In this document: one piece after another, positions 1 to 29,949 of the stretch | Layout: every line of letters starts with the position of its first letter | How positions within the stretch are numbered: the first letter of the stretch is position 1 | Assembly (NCBI GenBank): GCA_024803745.1 | Contig: JANJXV010000196.1 | Location: forward strand, 570,501 to 634,500 | Length of the DNA: 64,000 bases | Source of the DNA: Megascapheus bottae | Lineage: Eukaryota > Chordata > Mammalia > Rodentia > Geomyidae | Reading direction: 5' to 3' | The notes under the pieces: generated by a model | Seen by the model: only the letters and a program-made list of their open reading frames with translations | Databases searched by the model: none | What the model was told of the DNA's origin: nothing | Position numbers and translations under genes: made by a program

Positions 1-1181
1 GGAGCCGTTAGAGCCGGCCTCGCCCGTTGGCACCTGGCACTGCCAGGCTGTCTGGTCACAGGCCTCCAGGAGGTTTCCTTCTCGTGGTTGGGCGGGATCT
101 TCGGTGCTCACAAATGGCCCCCGAGATTCCATCTGAACACTCTGGTCCAAGGTGCCCACTGACCTGTGTGCCTCGAAAGGTGTGCAGCTGCTCGAGGGCC
201 CAGTAGTCGGAGACATCAAGCTTGGAGAACATTCTCCTCTCCTGGGCTCCCTGCCACCTTTCCATGGCTTGACTTTCAGTATTGTGGTGTTGAGGGTCCC
301 ACTTTAAAGTTCTACTGCTTTGTGTTCTGGATACCTGGGCCATGTCATGAGGGCATGTTGTTCTAGGAGGGGACGAGAGGGTGCAGGAAACGCTGGCTGG
401 CACACGACACTGGAGTGTTAGGGTTCCGCCTGCTCTGAGTGGCTGGCCGGGTGGGACCGGAGGCAGTACAGGCCTCTTGACCTGCTGCTGCGGGGCAGAC
501 TGACACCCATGAAGCCTGGGCCTGGTGTCCATACTCTTCATTTTCTGCTTTGTTAGAGGGCCTTGAAGCCACGGGAGAGGAGGGGTGTGGCATCACTGAG
601 GGGGACCAAAGCCCGGTCCCCCCACCTGGGCTCTCCTCGCTGCCCTGGTCCCCACACCTGCGATGTCCGCCCCCGCCCCCCCCCCGGCCCTCCTGGCTGG
701 CTGGCCTGAGCGAAATGAGCACTCTCTTCAATGAAGCCTGGAGAAGGAAGCTGAGCAGACCCTGAGGGGCCTGGGGGTGAGGGGCGATGGGTGTGAAGGT
801 TCCCCTCTCCCGAGCCTTCGGGGCTCAAGGGCTCCTGGGCCCTGGGGGCTCAGTTTAGAGTGTGGCCTTGCCAGAGATGACCGCCTGGCCCCTGTGCTCA
901 TGGCAGTGCTGGCTCTTACTCTCCAGGCGTCCCCTGCCTCTTCTGTGGCAGCCCGCCCCAGCCAGTGTTTTTCCAAGGAAGCCATGGTGTGAACGTCTCA
1001 AAGGCAAATGGCAACCGATATGCACATGCGCTTCACAAAAGGAGTTTCCTGGAGGCTGGAAGTTCAGGTGAAGGATCAGCTGATTGGTGTCTGGTGGCGA
1101 TCTAACCTTTTCAGCAGCACCTTCTTCAGGAGGTGTCCTCACATGGTGGAGAGAAGGACAGGGCAAAAGCATATGTGCATT
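1..1181. other. Sequence downstream of COL6A1, no gene recognised
   Basis: Unique-looking GC-rich sequence. Open frames here are short, overlap on both strands and resemble no protein I know. A short poly-C run lies near 668-685. Confidence 0.5.
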
Positions 1182-1183
1182 TG

Positions 1184-1270
<87 letters not shown>

Positions 1271-1295
1271 GGGAGAGGGAGAGGGGGGAGAGAGA
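1182..1295. repeat. (TG)n followed by (GA)n microsatellite
   Basis: About 40 bases of alternating TG run directly into about 70 bases of GA/CAGA and GGGAGA repeats. It is a compound simple repeat. Confidence 0.95.
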
Positions 1296-1384
1296 ACAGG
1301 GATGTGTGTCAGGGAGATGAAAGAGAAAAGTCAGGAGTTCTTGGCTTTTTTCTCCAAAACGATACTTATCCGAATCCCATAGGC

Positions 1385-1760
1385 CCCACTTTCCCACGGC
1401 GCTGGGGTTTGAACTCAGGGCATCACACTAGCCAGGCAGTGCTCTTCTGCTCCTGTCATGTCCCAAGCTTCCCCCTCCCATTTTTTAAAGTTATTGTTCA
1501 GGTCAGGATTTGCATTTCAGGTTGGCATTTGCATTTCTTTAGTCAGATTGGCCTAGACCAAAACCCTCCTATCTATATCTCCTGCAGAGGTGAGGTGATA
1601 CAAATGCCACCACTGCAGGGGTGAGGTGACTGCAGGGGTGGGGTGACACGAATGCCACACCTGGTTCACTGGTTGAGATGGGTCTCACTTTTTGCCTAGA
1701 CTAGCTTTGAACTATGAGCCTCTCGATCTCTGCTTCCCATGATCCTGGGCAGGTGCCCGG
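1385..1760 (-). repeat. SINE remnants in reverse orientation
   Basis: Two diverged SINE-like stretches. The first (about 1385-1480) contains GCTGGGGTTTGAACTCAGGG, the reverse complement of a tRNA-like SINE head. The second (about 1480-1760) contains GGTTGAGATGGGTCTCAC, resembling a reversed B1/7SL-type element. Boundaries are approximate. Confidence 0.6.
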
Positions 1761-2500
1761 CACCTGGGCCTTCCTCACTACTGTGACCTCACCTGCTTCC
1801 TTAAAGGCCTCACCCCCAGAAGCAGCCACCACGGGGCTGGGAGGGGGTGGGGAAGCATTGACCTGCAGGGCTCCTGGAGTGAGAGCTTCGGGCTGTGGAT
1901 GCAGGCACTCAGGCCACTGAAGCACAGCGGTAGCCAGGAGGCAGGCATCTGATTTTGAACTCTGCACGGGGACCCACGCCCAGCCTCAGACTGACACTGA
2001 GATTCAGGTTACTGTGAGACTGTGGAGAGCAGTGGGCGGAGTCCCGTGGTACCCACGAGCAGCAGTGAGAGGGCTATGGGACCTGGGAGGAGGCTGGGAA
2101 GCACCCCAAGCTACACTCCTGTAGCTCAGGCATGTCCTCAGACATGCGGGACAGATTCTCGAGAGCCAGCAGGACCCGGGAGGCCTGGCACCACCACGCC
2201 GGGCAGACACAGCACAGGCCAGCAGACCACCAATGCCCTGCCTGTTCCTCTGGAAACCAGAATGGTTGCAAAGTTGTGACACTGGACCGTAACGGTCTCT
2301 GTCAGCGCCACCGTCCTGTGCAGGCCCTCTCAGTCAGAGCCTTCTCCTGCCCATAGGCCTAGGTCTGGCCCTGCCACTTACCGGCTGCTGCTATGTCCTG
2401 GTCAAGCCTCCTGGGTCTACCTCCTAGGGGCCCCGCGGCCCAGCCGCCCCTGCTCTGAGGGTCTTTTCGGTACCAGAACTGGCCCAGCGCACTTGGGGGT
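1761..2500. other. Sequence downstream of COL6A1, no gene recognised
   Basis: GC-rich unique sequence. I see no conserved protein frame, RNA gene or tandem repeat in it. Confidence 0.5.
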
Positions 2501-2504
2501 TTAC

Positions 2505-2510
2505 TTTATT
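2505..2510 (-). promoter_or_regulatory. Alternative polyadenylation signal AATAAA
   Basis: A second canonical hexamer occurs on the minus strand, in the context CCAATAAAGTAAAC. It could serve as a distal site for COL6A1. The sequence alone does not decide between the two. Confidence 0.35.
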
Positions 2511-2729
2511 GGATGCCGCATCTGCGCCCAGTTCTCCAGGTGGTGATGCACTTGGCCTGCAGGCGGGGCAAAGCCCCCATGCCTGCTTTCCTGTAGGGCA
2601 CACGGCAGTGATCACGAGTGGGATAGCGCTAGGCTAGAACCTTGGCTTCTGTGGGTAATGATGGGCAGGGGCCGGGGCCGGGCGGCCACTGGCGTCTCCC
2701 CACGGGCATAGATGTGCCCAGAAAACAGC

Positions 2730-3396
2730 CATGGGGAGAAGTCAAAACTTTTATTGGCAGAGGCAGCCCACTTGGCCCTGCTGAGGAAGCAGGGGCTGAG
2801 GACGAACTACGGAGGGGGTCGTCGACAGTCGCAGGATGTGCGATGCCCGCCAGGGAAATCCTAGGGTGCTTCTGACGGGATGCTGCTGCCCGGCCAGGCT
2901 GTGAGGGTGGGGTCCCCAGGGTAGCACCTTGCTCTAAGAGCACAAGAACGTCAGCCAGCATCTGCCTCGGGGGCCGGGTCCGAGTCAGTCACCGAGAGCA
3001 GTGGCAAGGAAGGGCCCGTGTGTGACAACCTTCTGCCCCGGCATCCTGAGCACGAAACAGCCCAGCATCTCACCGGAGCAGGGGCACCGGATGAGCCTGG
3101 GGGGTTGGCCAGGTAGGCTTGGTAGGAAGGGAAGGGAGGCTAGCTGGGCTGGAGACGGCAGGGCACGGAGGGAGGGAGGGAAGGGGGCCGGGCACTGTTG
3201 TGCTGGGTGAAGTGAGGGAGAGAGGGACAGAGGCAGCTCTAGTGAACAGCGGAGGTGTCACACCGCGCTGCCTGCTGCCCCAGCTCTCAGGTCTCTCCTT
3301 CAGCTGCAGGAGTTGCTGAGGAGCTCAGGTCACATTTCTTCTTTCTGCGGTGTCATGGCGGGAGGGACTGGAGGCCCGTGGTGGCGGGTGTGCCTG
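2730..3396 (-). other. COL6A1: Putative 3' UTR of COL6A1
   Basis: This non-coding sequence lies between the stop codon and the first canonical AATAAA signal. The right end is inferred: cleavage would fall roughly 15-25 bases beyond the signal, and a T/G-rich stretch follows it on the minus strand. A second signal lies further on, so the UTR could extend to about 2.48 kb. Confidence 0.6.
2750..2755 (-). promoter_or_regulatory. Polyadenylation signal AATAAA (preferred)
   Basis: The hexamer is on the minus strand in the context CCAATAAAAGTTTTGAC, about 640 bases after the COL6A1 stop codon. Confidence 0.6.
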
Positions 3397-22549
<19,153 letters not shown>

Positions 22550-22720
22550 GGTGACACTGGCCTAGGTCCCCAAGGAGCGAGGGCTGGGGCCAGGGTGGGC
22601 AACCGGGACACGGTGTGAGAAGCGGTCTCTGCCGCAGTAGTTACAGCCCAAGGCGGTGCAGGACCCAGGGAGGGAGGGAGGGAGGAAGGGGAGGAGGCGG
22701 GAGGGAGGGAAGGAGGGAGG
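22550..22720 (-). other. COL6A1: Putative 5' UTR of COL6A1
   Basis: This sequence lies immediately upstream of the ATG, between it and the promoter boxes. The transcription start is not visible. The right boundary is a guess from the usual 40-100-base spacing to GC and CCAAT boxes. Its outer part is a GGGAGGG-rich tract. Confidence 0.4.
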
Positions 22721-22760
22721 AGGAAGGGGTGGAGGCAGAGCGGGGAGGGGAGGGGCTAGG
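22662..22760. repeat. Purine-rich GGGAGG tract at the COL6A1 promoter
   Basis: Repeated GGGAGG and GGAGGAA on the plus strand, so CCTCCC on the coding strand. It sits between the ATG and the GC/AP-1/CCAAT boxes and probably overlaps the transcription start. Confidence 0.8.
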
Positions 22761-22766
22761 CCGAGA

Positions 22767-22798
22767 GGGGCGGCCAGCTGGGTGAGTCACGCAATTGG
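22767..22798 (-). promoter_or_regulatory. COL6A1 promoter boxes: GC box, AP-1 site, CCAAT box
   Basis: Within 32 bases on the minus strand there is CCAAT (22798-22794), TGACTCA (22789-22783, consensus AP-1) and CCGCCCC (22773-22767, Sp1-type GC box). No TATA box is apparent between them and the ATG. This spacing and order fits a TATA-less, Sp1-driven matrix-gene promoter. Confidence 0.5.
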
Positions 22799-22799
22799 G

Positions 22800-23139
22800 G
22801 CCTCCAGAACCTTCTGAAAGAAAAGCCCCTCTTTGCGGCAGCAGCCTTGACCCAGAGCTCTCCCGAGCCACGGGACCCCTTCTCCTCGCAGTGCGAGGGG
22901 GCGCTTGCTCCCGCAGGCTGCAGGCTGCACAACCTCACAGAGTTCCAGGAAACATTCCGGGCCGTTTCAGGGCAAGCCCTGCGGTGGAGCCCAGGCTCAC
23001 GGCTGCCAGCAGCTCTGGGCCCTGGCTCCTGGGGTCCTGAACGGTTTTCGGGCGGGTGACTCTTGCTTCACAGTGTAACTCTTTGCACAAGATGTTTTCA
23101 TGTTTATTCTGGGGAAGCAAAGGCATCAGCGACCATACA
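22800..23139. other. Upstream flank of COL6A1, nothing recognised
   Basis: Unique sequence immediately upstream of the promoter boxes. No repeat or gene is visible. Confidence 0.5.
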
Positions 23140-23510
23140 AATGTGTGAGGGGGGCTATGGTGAGCGGATGTGTGAATGTACGTGCATGTGTGTGCCAGTG
23201 TGTCTGCCTTTGTGTGTGTAAGAGCTGGTGCACAAGTTGTCCTTCTGTGGGTGTGCCTCTGTGACCCTGTGTGTGAGCACGTGTGGAGCTCATGTCTGCA
23301 TTAGAGGCCTTGTGTTGGTGAGTGGGAGTGGGCACGTGGATGTGTGAGTGTGGACGTGTGTGGCAGGGTGTGAGCGTGAGAAGGCCCGTGTGGTGTGTGA
23401 ACGTCGCTTGTGTGAGCTGAGAGTCAGCGGGTCAGGCAGTGCCGCTGCGTCAGTGTAGTGTGGGAATCTGTGAGTGGCTCTGTGTGTGTGTGTGTGTGTG
23501 CACATGTGTA
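23140..23510. repeat. Degenerate TG-rich low-complexity region
   Basis: A long run rich in TGTG, GTGTGAG and GTGTGTG with no fixed period, ending in a clean (TG)n near 23480-23500. Confidence 0.8.
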
Positions 23511-23606
23511 CCGTGAGTGGGTGGCCCAATCAGTATCCAGGTCTGGGAGGCCCCAGCGATTTTAGAATATTGGACTTGTTGAGGCTTGCTTAGTCCTGGC
23601 CTAAAT

Positions 23607-23760
23607 GTCTTAGGGGCTGGGAACACATAGTGTGACCACAGGAGACCTAAGTGTGACCACAGGAGACCTAACTGTCGTAGGGGCTGGGAACACACAGTGT
23701 GACCACAGGAGACCTAACTGTCGTAGGGGCTGGGAACACACAGTGTGACCACAGGAGACC
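23607..23760. repeat. 46-bp tandem repeat (three copies)
   Basis: The unit contains TAGGGGCTGGGAACACACAG and TGTGACCACAGGAGACCTAA. The first copy is partial and has an extra TGTGACCACAGGAGACC piece. Confidence 0.9.
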
Positions 23761-24164
23761 TTGAGGAAGGCTGCAGAGTCCACTCAGCTCCAGGGCCCTG
23801 TGTGGCTCCCGTGTTCCCCACGCATGAGTCACAGGGAACGCTTGCTCCGCTGCCCCGGTTTGGGCCATCCGCCCGCGTTCCACGCCCAGGAGGCCTCTCT
23901 GACCCATGTCCCTGCAGGTGGCAGCTCCGTGAGTCAGGCGTGGAGCCAGGGCAGAGACAGGTGTGAACAGGGCAGGTCCCACGCCCTTACACAGGACGGC
24001 CGCAGGCTGCCACACGGGCTCCCATGGGATGGAGTGTCAGTGCAGTGGAGGAAGGACGTGGGGCCCAGAGGAAGCTGGCCTCGCCTCGGACACCAGCCCA
24101 AGGCCTCGCTGGCCAGAACCTTGAGTGTGTTCACTTCTACAGAGCAGCTCACACCTGGCCCTCG

Positions 24165-24320
24165 AGAGCTGATCGCTGCAGCTCCAAGTCAGGCTGGGCA
24201 GGAAAGTCGACACAATCCGATCGGCTAAATGCTGCTTGGGGGCTATGGCTCCAGTGGCCGAGCACCAGCTGAGCAAACAAGCTGAGTGAGCCTGCGTTCA
24301 AGCCCACAGCCAGCCAAACC
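24165..24320 (+). repeat. Diverged SINE
   Basis: It contains CAGGCTGGGCAGGAAAGTCG and GTGAGCCTGCGTTCAAGCCC, matching parts of the SINE at 25.2 kb but heavily diverged. Confidence 0.55.
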
Positions 24321-24511
24321 CCAGAGAACCCCAAGGCTGGCCTACTTGGGGAGGTTTACCCAGTGCAGCCTCACTACCTCACGGGGAACCAGGCTGCCCG
24401 GGGACTCTCTGCCCGTCCTGAGCAGTCCTGAGAGGGGAGCCGTGGGGAGTGGACCTGGCCTGCCGGCCTGGCCCGGGAGATGGGCGTGGTCAGCTCGTTC
24501 AGTGGAGCAAC

Positions 24512-24526
24512 AGCGCCCCCTGCAGT
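24512..24526 (-). promoter_or_regulatory. CTCF-like site
   Basis: The minus-strand sequence ACTGCAGGGGGCGCT matches the CTCF core CCASYAGRKGGCRSY at 13 of 15 positions by my count. It lies about 1.7 kb upstream of the COL6A1 promoter boxes. Confidence 0.4.
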
Positions 24527-24540
24527 CCCGGCCATCGCCC

Positions 24541-25022
24541 CAGGTCCACAGCCTCCTCCCCCCTCCCTCTCCTCCCCCTCCCCCTCCTCTCTCTCTCCCT
24601 CTCCCCTCCCCCTCCTCTTCCTCCTCCCACTCTTCCTCTCTCCCCTCCCCCTCCCCCTCCCTCTCTTCCTCCTCCCACTACTCCTCCTCCTCTTCCTCCT
24701 CCTCCTCCTCTCTCCCTCTCCCCCTCCCCTCCCCCTCCTCTTCCTCCTCCCACTACTCCTCCTCTTCCTCCTCCCATTCCTCCTCTCTCCCTCCTCCCCT
24801 CCTCTTCCTCCTTCTCTCTCCCTCTACTTCTGTCCCTCTTTCTCTTCCTCCTTTCTCCCTCTCTCCTCCTCCTCCTCCCTCCCTCTACTTCTGTCCCTCT
24901 TTCTCCTCCTCTCCCTCCTTTCTCCCTCTCCTCTTCTCTCCCTCTTCTTCTCCTCCTTCACCTCCTCCTCCTCCTTCCTTCCTCTATTCCTTTTCCTCAC
25001 CTCTCCTCCTCCTCCTCTTGCC
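24541..25022. repeat. Polypyrimidine (CCT/CTT)n tract of about 480 bp
   Basis: Almost pure C and T on the plus strand (CTCCTCCCCC, TCTTCCTCC, TTCTCTCCCT blocks) with very few interrupting A or G bases. All long frames here are serine/proline/leucine artefacts. Confidence 0.95.
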
Positions 25023-25189
25023 CCGCTCACAATTCCTTTCTTTCTGAGAAGGGATTTCTTAGGTGTCTTTCCACTGAGGAGGTGTGGGTGGGGCTGGAGC
25101 TGGGGTGTTGTGCCTAACAACAGTGCAGCCTGGATGTCCCACAGCACCTGAGATTTTTATGTCCATTTTAAGAAAAGAAAATGAAGCCG

Positions 25190-25435
25190 CGGCACGGTGA
25201 CTCACACCTGGACCCTCGCTGCTCAGGAGGCTGAAATCTGAGACCGCAGTTCAAAGCCAGCCTGGGCACAAAGTCCGTGAGACTCTTATCTCCAATGAAC
25301 CACCAGAAAACGGAAGTGGTGCTGTGGCTTAAGTGGTAGAGCGCTAGTGCTGAGCTGCAGAGCTCGGTGGCAGAGCCCAGGTCCAGAGTTCAAGCCCCAT
25401 GACGGACCAAGAAAGAAAGAAAAAGTAAAAGAAAA
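25190..25435 (+). repeat. Full-length dimeric SINE (heteromyid-like)
   Basis: In order it shows GGCACGGTGACTCACACCTG, GCTCAGGAGGCTGAAATCTG, GTGAGACTCTTATCTCCAAT, the tRNA-like GTGGTAGAGCGCTAG, GTTCAAGCCCC and an A-rich tail. It is the best-preserved SINE in the window and my main taxonomic clue. Confidence 0.85.
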
Positions 25436-25552
25436 CGAGTCCATAGGTCGGTGGGGGGGGGGGGGCGTCACTGCAGAAGCATTACACTGAATTGTGGATG
25501 TGTAACCCCTTTGTGCAACTACTTAATACAACTTGAACAAGACTTTTAAACA

Positions 25553-25640
25553 ACAAAAAAGAAAGGGATGGAGGGAGGAAGAAGGAAGGAAGGAAGAGAG
25601 GGACAAAAAGAGAGAAAAAAAAACAAAGAAAAGGAATGGT
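25553..25640. repeat. A/G-rich low-complexity region
   Basis: GGAAGGAAGGAAG and AAAGAGAGAAAAAAAAAC runs. A poly-G run of about a dozen bases lies just before it near 25455. Confidence 0.85.
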
Positions 25641-25688
25641 CCCCACTTGCTTTAGCTCTGAGCACCAAGAGAAGCGAAGTGGACGGCT

Positions 25689-25766
25689 GGTCCCTCCCTG
25701 CCCGCCTGGTCCCTCCCTGCCCGTCTGGTCCCTCCCTGCCCACCTGGTCCCTCCCTGCCCGCCTAG
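25689..25766. repeat. 19-bp tandem repeat (four copies)
   Basis: The unit is GGTCCCTCCCTGCCCGCCT, with the tail changing to GTCT or ACCT in single copies. Confidence 0.9.
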
Positions 25767-25775
25767 CGCTCCCCA

Positions 25776-28109
25776 CCTGGCTGTGCCGGAAGGGCAGGGC
25801 GGCCCTCTCCAAGGTGGACAGCAGAACAGAAGCCCAGGAGCCCATACTGGACAGAGAGGGCCGACAGGAAGGAGAGGTGTGGACAGGAGCCACCTGCAGG
25901 GCCTCCTCTGGTGGCAGCCACAGTGCCCTGGTGACCTATGGCCCTAGGGACAGGCTTCAGTGTCCCCAGCCCCCCTGGGCCTCAAAGCAGGTTTGCCTGT
26001 GAAGGAAAAAGACCCCTGGAGCCTCCTGGTCTGGAGAGGCCCTGTGCCCAGCCGGAGGCCTGCCGGGCCCCGAGGCCGCACACGTGCCGCACCTCTGCTG
26101 TGGTGGGCTTTGTGGGCCAGCCTGTCACCCAGGGCACCACAGCAGTGCCAGCAGTGCCTGGAACAGACAGCCACCATGCCTGCGCCACCTCTGTGTGCTC
26201 TGCATCCCTGGGGCGAGCGTGCCAGTCACAGTCACGTGGAGTCTTGGGCTTGAGCTCCGGGAGAGGCCCCTGCGCCATGTTTCCTCAGGAGCTGACTCCA
26301 CTTTAGCAGAGGGCTTGGCATTGTCTCCAGGGGAGACTGTTTAACCCGCACGATAGTAGCCGTGAGTGAATTCCTGCTGTCTGGCAGTCAGTGGATGGGA
26401 CTGGGAAGAGCTCGCCCGGGTCCAGTGAGGTGGGTTAATGTGCCTGCAGGGGCGTGGCAGCTGAGTGGCCTGAGGGTGAGGGCCAGGTCTGGGCCCTGAC
26501 GGAGCCTTGCTCCTGTGGGTGGCCGTCTGCCCGTTTCCCTGCTCCTCCATCTGGGAGCAGCTCAGACGTGCCCCGCTCCACAGGCTCTGCCCGATCGACA
26601 GGGGCCCCGGGCCACAGGCAGCACGCACAGGACACACAAGGAGGACACCTGCCCAGCCCTGGGCGCCTGAATCACGGCCCACGGGGACAAGGTCTGTGCT
26701 GCACGAGCCTCTGGGCCTCCTCACCATGCCACTCGCCATACGGCCCTAAGGCCAGGGCCCTCAAAGACGCCCGACGACACAGCGCCAGCCTTGCTCTGAT
26801 GGCCAAGGGGCCAGCCTTGCTGTGGACAGGGCGGCCAGGGATCACCCGCCAAAGGCCCGGAGGACTCTGACGGAGGATTTTCCACCCACTGAAGGAGGGG
26901 GAGGAGGGTGTGGTGACTGCCGGGCTGTGGGGCATGGCGTCGGGCCTGGAGAATGGGGGGCGCGGGGTGTCTGAGGGGTCCACCAGAGGCGGTGGTGTTT
27001 CCGGACCGCCCACACCCTTCCTGGGCTCTGAAAAGCTGCCTTCATTACACACCCAAAGACCCAGACCCATTGGGCATCTACCCTACAAAGACAGTTTTAT
27101 TTTTCTATTGCCTCAGCTACCCAGTAAATTTTCCTCCTGGTTTGGGACATGATTCATCCAGGCAGAGAATGTTTTCCACGCTGCACGTTTGGTTTCTATG
27201 GAGCCTCTACGGTGGACAGAGCTGGCATGCTCTGGGCGGCACAGCCTCACCCTTGGCCCCATGCAGTGGTGGCCGGGACTCCTGCCCAGCCCTCCATGTG
27301 GGCGGCTCGGAGCCTGGCTCCTGGCAGCCCTCCGTGACCCACCTGTACTCACGCTCAACCAGTCAGTGGCTCGCTGGTCATCACACACTCAGTGGCCACG
27401 GTTTTCCATATGAGTCACTGGGGTGGGGAGGAGGCAAGGGTGGAGGGCCTGTGGTCGGTGGGCCTGAGCCCGGCCAGCCATTCCCGGCAGCAGGGACCTG
27501 GTCTGAGCGGTGCGGTGAGTCCTGGACCTTCTACCAGGACCAGTGGCCAGAGCTGCGGTGCCTGGTTTGAGCTGCCTGTCCTGGGGTCATCCCTCAGGTG
27601 TCCAGTTGGTCTTCATTGACCCCTGGTCAGTGGCTAGCTGGGAGAGCAGGTACTCCCAGGAGCACATGCCAGCCAGTGGGGCACCAACCTTCCAGTGAGG
27701 CCTCAACAGCCAGCGAGGGCTGGAGGCGTGGAAGACCTCGGCACACGCTGCCAGAGGAGCTGGGGCTGGCGGTGGCACTCCCTTTTAGACCGAGTAACTC
27801 CACTGTGTCCCCAGCACCTCCCTAGCTAATGAGAGACCACCTCTCCACCGAGGCACAGCATCCATACCAGAATGTGGGTTTCTGCAGCATTTTCTTTAAC
27901 CAAAAATAATGAAGCAACATCCCGAAGGGCAGTAGTACAAAGCCATTGGGACAGTCCTGGGTCACAGGCTGTGCTGGACAGAGCTGAGGTGTCTGGTTCC
28001 AGGCTGTAGGTTGCCATAGTACAGAGGATGCCATGGCACAAGGACCTTCCAAAGCGAGCAAGGGGCTGCTTGTCTGCGGAGTCTCTGGCTACAGGAGCTG
28101 TCAGGTTGC
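25776..28109. other. Intergenic stretch, no gene recognised
   Basis: Unique-looking GC-rich sequence. Frames on both strands are short, overlap and do not resemble known proteins. No tandem array or clear SINE is visible. Confidence 0.5.
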
Positions 28110-28290
28110 CACTTCCCGGAGCCATGCCCACAGCCCACCAGTGTGCACCCCTCACGCTTCCCGGAGCCATGCCCACAGCCCACCAGTGTGCACCCCTCAC
28201 GCTTCCCGGAGCCATGCCCACAGCCCACCAGTGTGCACCCCTCACGCTTCCTGGAGCCATGCCCACAGCCCCTCTACAGACACCAGTGTG
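28110..28290. repeat. 45-bp tandem repeat (about 3.5 copies)
   Basis: The unit contains CCGGAGCCATGCCCACAGCC and CACCAGTGTGCACCCCTCAC. The copies are nearly identical, and the last is altered to CTGGAGCC and CCCCTCTACAG. Confidence 0.93.
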
Positions 28291-29949
28291 CACCTCTCCA
28301 CGCTCCTACTCACGGGACAGGTGGAGCTCCGGTCTCTTCCTGAGCCACGCATTGGCATAATTTATTTTTGCTCTTTTGCCTGAAGGCTGAGAATGTTATT
28401 TTCTGGTGAGATCAGACATAGAGGCTCTGGTTTGCACACCATCATTCTGTAGAGACACCACAAGACCAAAGGTCAGTATGCAGGTGAGGCCTGGTGGCCA
28501 TGGGCCAGGGTGAGGCCAGGCAGTTGAGGGCAGGAGACCACCCCAGGCCCTGAGCTGCATAGAGGTCTCTGGAGCCCCTGCTCCTGACAGCAGCATCTGG
28601 AGCTGGTGTGAGGCCCAGGGGTCTGAGGGTGGGTATTCTGGGAGCTGTGGCTGGCACAGAAACCAGAGCAAATCCATGCAAATGCTTTCTTCCCCAGAAA
28701 GTGCTCACCTGCCCACATGGTGGCAGGATCCTGGCGGCCCCCTTGGTCTCTGTGGAATTCTGGCTCTGGGCTTGGAGCACTGCTGTTGGAACCCATTCCA
28801 GGCTTGCCTGTGCCAGCACACAAGGAGCCTGATGGGGGCATTTGGGCAGAAGCTGGTAGAGAAGTGGCTCCACCCCTCACCCAAAGGCCCTTTGGTTCCA
28901 TCAAGGTCCCCAGGGTTCTTGAGGGAGGCTGACCCCTCCTTTGCCTGGAGGGGGGTAGGAGTAGCCCCCTGGAAGACAGTCCTGAGTTGTGTTCAGGGTG
29001 GAGACAGGGTCCTAGGGCAGTTAAGGAGCTTGACTCAGGGGTAAAGGGGCTCAGAGACACTCCAAGGAGTGTCTAGCTGAAGGCCAGGACCCATGGACCC
29101 ACTGGGCACAGGGCTGCCCACCAGGACAGCGGCCCAGAAGCCGGTTGCAGCCTGGGTGCCGTGGGGCCTGATGGGTTAGTTTTTCCCATTACCTTGTACT
29201 GGCTCTGGGTCTGTAGAGAAGGGAAACATCTGGCAGTGACAGTTCTTGGCGGCTGGGCCTGGTAGGGAGGGGAAGGGAGGGAGCCTGGCTCCTCTCCCAG
29301 GCACACCAGGCATGGCTGGAGCGGGAGGCCTGGCCAGACCCCAGGGACAGGACTGCCTGGCCAGTAATGACAGGGTTGGCGTCTCACCACTCGCCACCTG
29401 GGTCCCAGAGCCCACCCCAAGGGTCCTCAGGGCCCAGCAGCACAGCTAAACATTCCTGCACGCAAGAATCATTTCCTGTCCTGGCCAGAGAGCAGCTGGG
29501 GCCCTAAGAGGGGCTGAGCCACATGGGAGGGGGAGTGGAGAGGCACGCAGGCTGGAGATGAAGCATGAGATACATGAGGCCGAGAGCCACGGCTGGGACC
29601 ACTGCACACCCCCTCGTGTGGTCCATGTGGCTCCACACCTACCCCTCTTGCACTGGCCCTGGGTGCTGCTCAGGGGCTGGCACCCCCTTCTGCCCTTCGG
29701 CAATGCATCCAGGCTGCTCCCACCATCAGACACTCCTCCCTCCCCAGCCAGCTGGGGATCTGGGCATGGAGGGCAGGGCAATCAGGTCCTCCCTTCACCT
29801 GTCTCATGTTCCAGACCTTGCTATGTAAGCCCACCCTGGCCTCAAGGGCTGGTGCTGGGGCCATAATGGAAGAGTCAGGGTAGGGCAATCACCAGATGCT
29901 CCCAGAAGCCAAGGCCTAGGCTGTAGACACAGACGCTGTACAGGCAGAC
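28291..29949. other. Intergenic stretch, no gene recognised
   Basis: Unique sequence without recognisable protein, RNA or repeat structure. Confidence 0.5.

Noticed and set aside
24286..25151. Serine/proline/leucine-rich frames at 24.3-25.1 kb
   Set aside because: They are produced by the polypyrimidine tract and start inside a SINE-like stretch.
25901..25915. Third CTCF-like match (CCTCTGGTGGCAGCC)
   Set aside because: Only about 12 of 15 positions agree and two key core bases differ.
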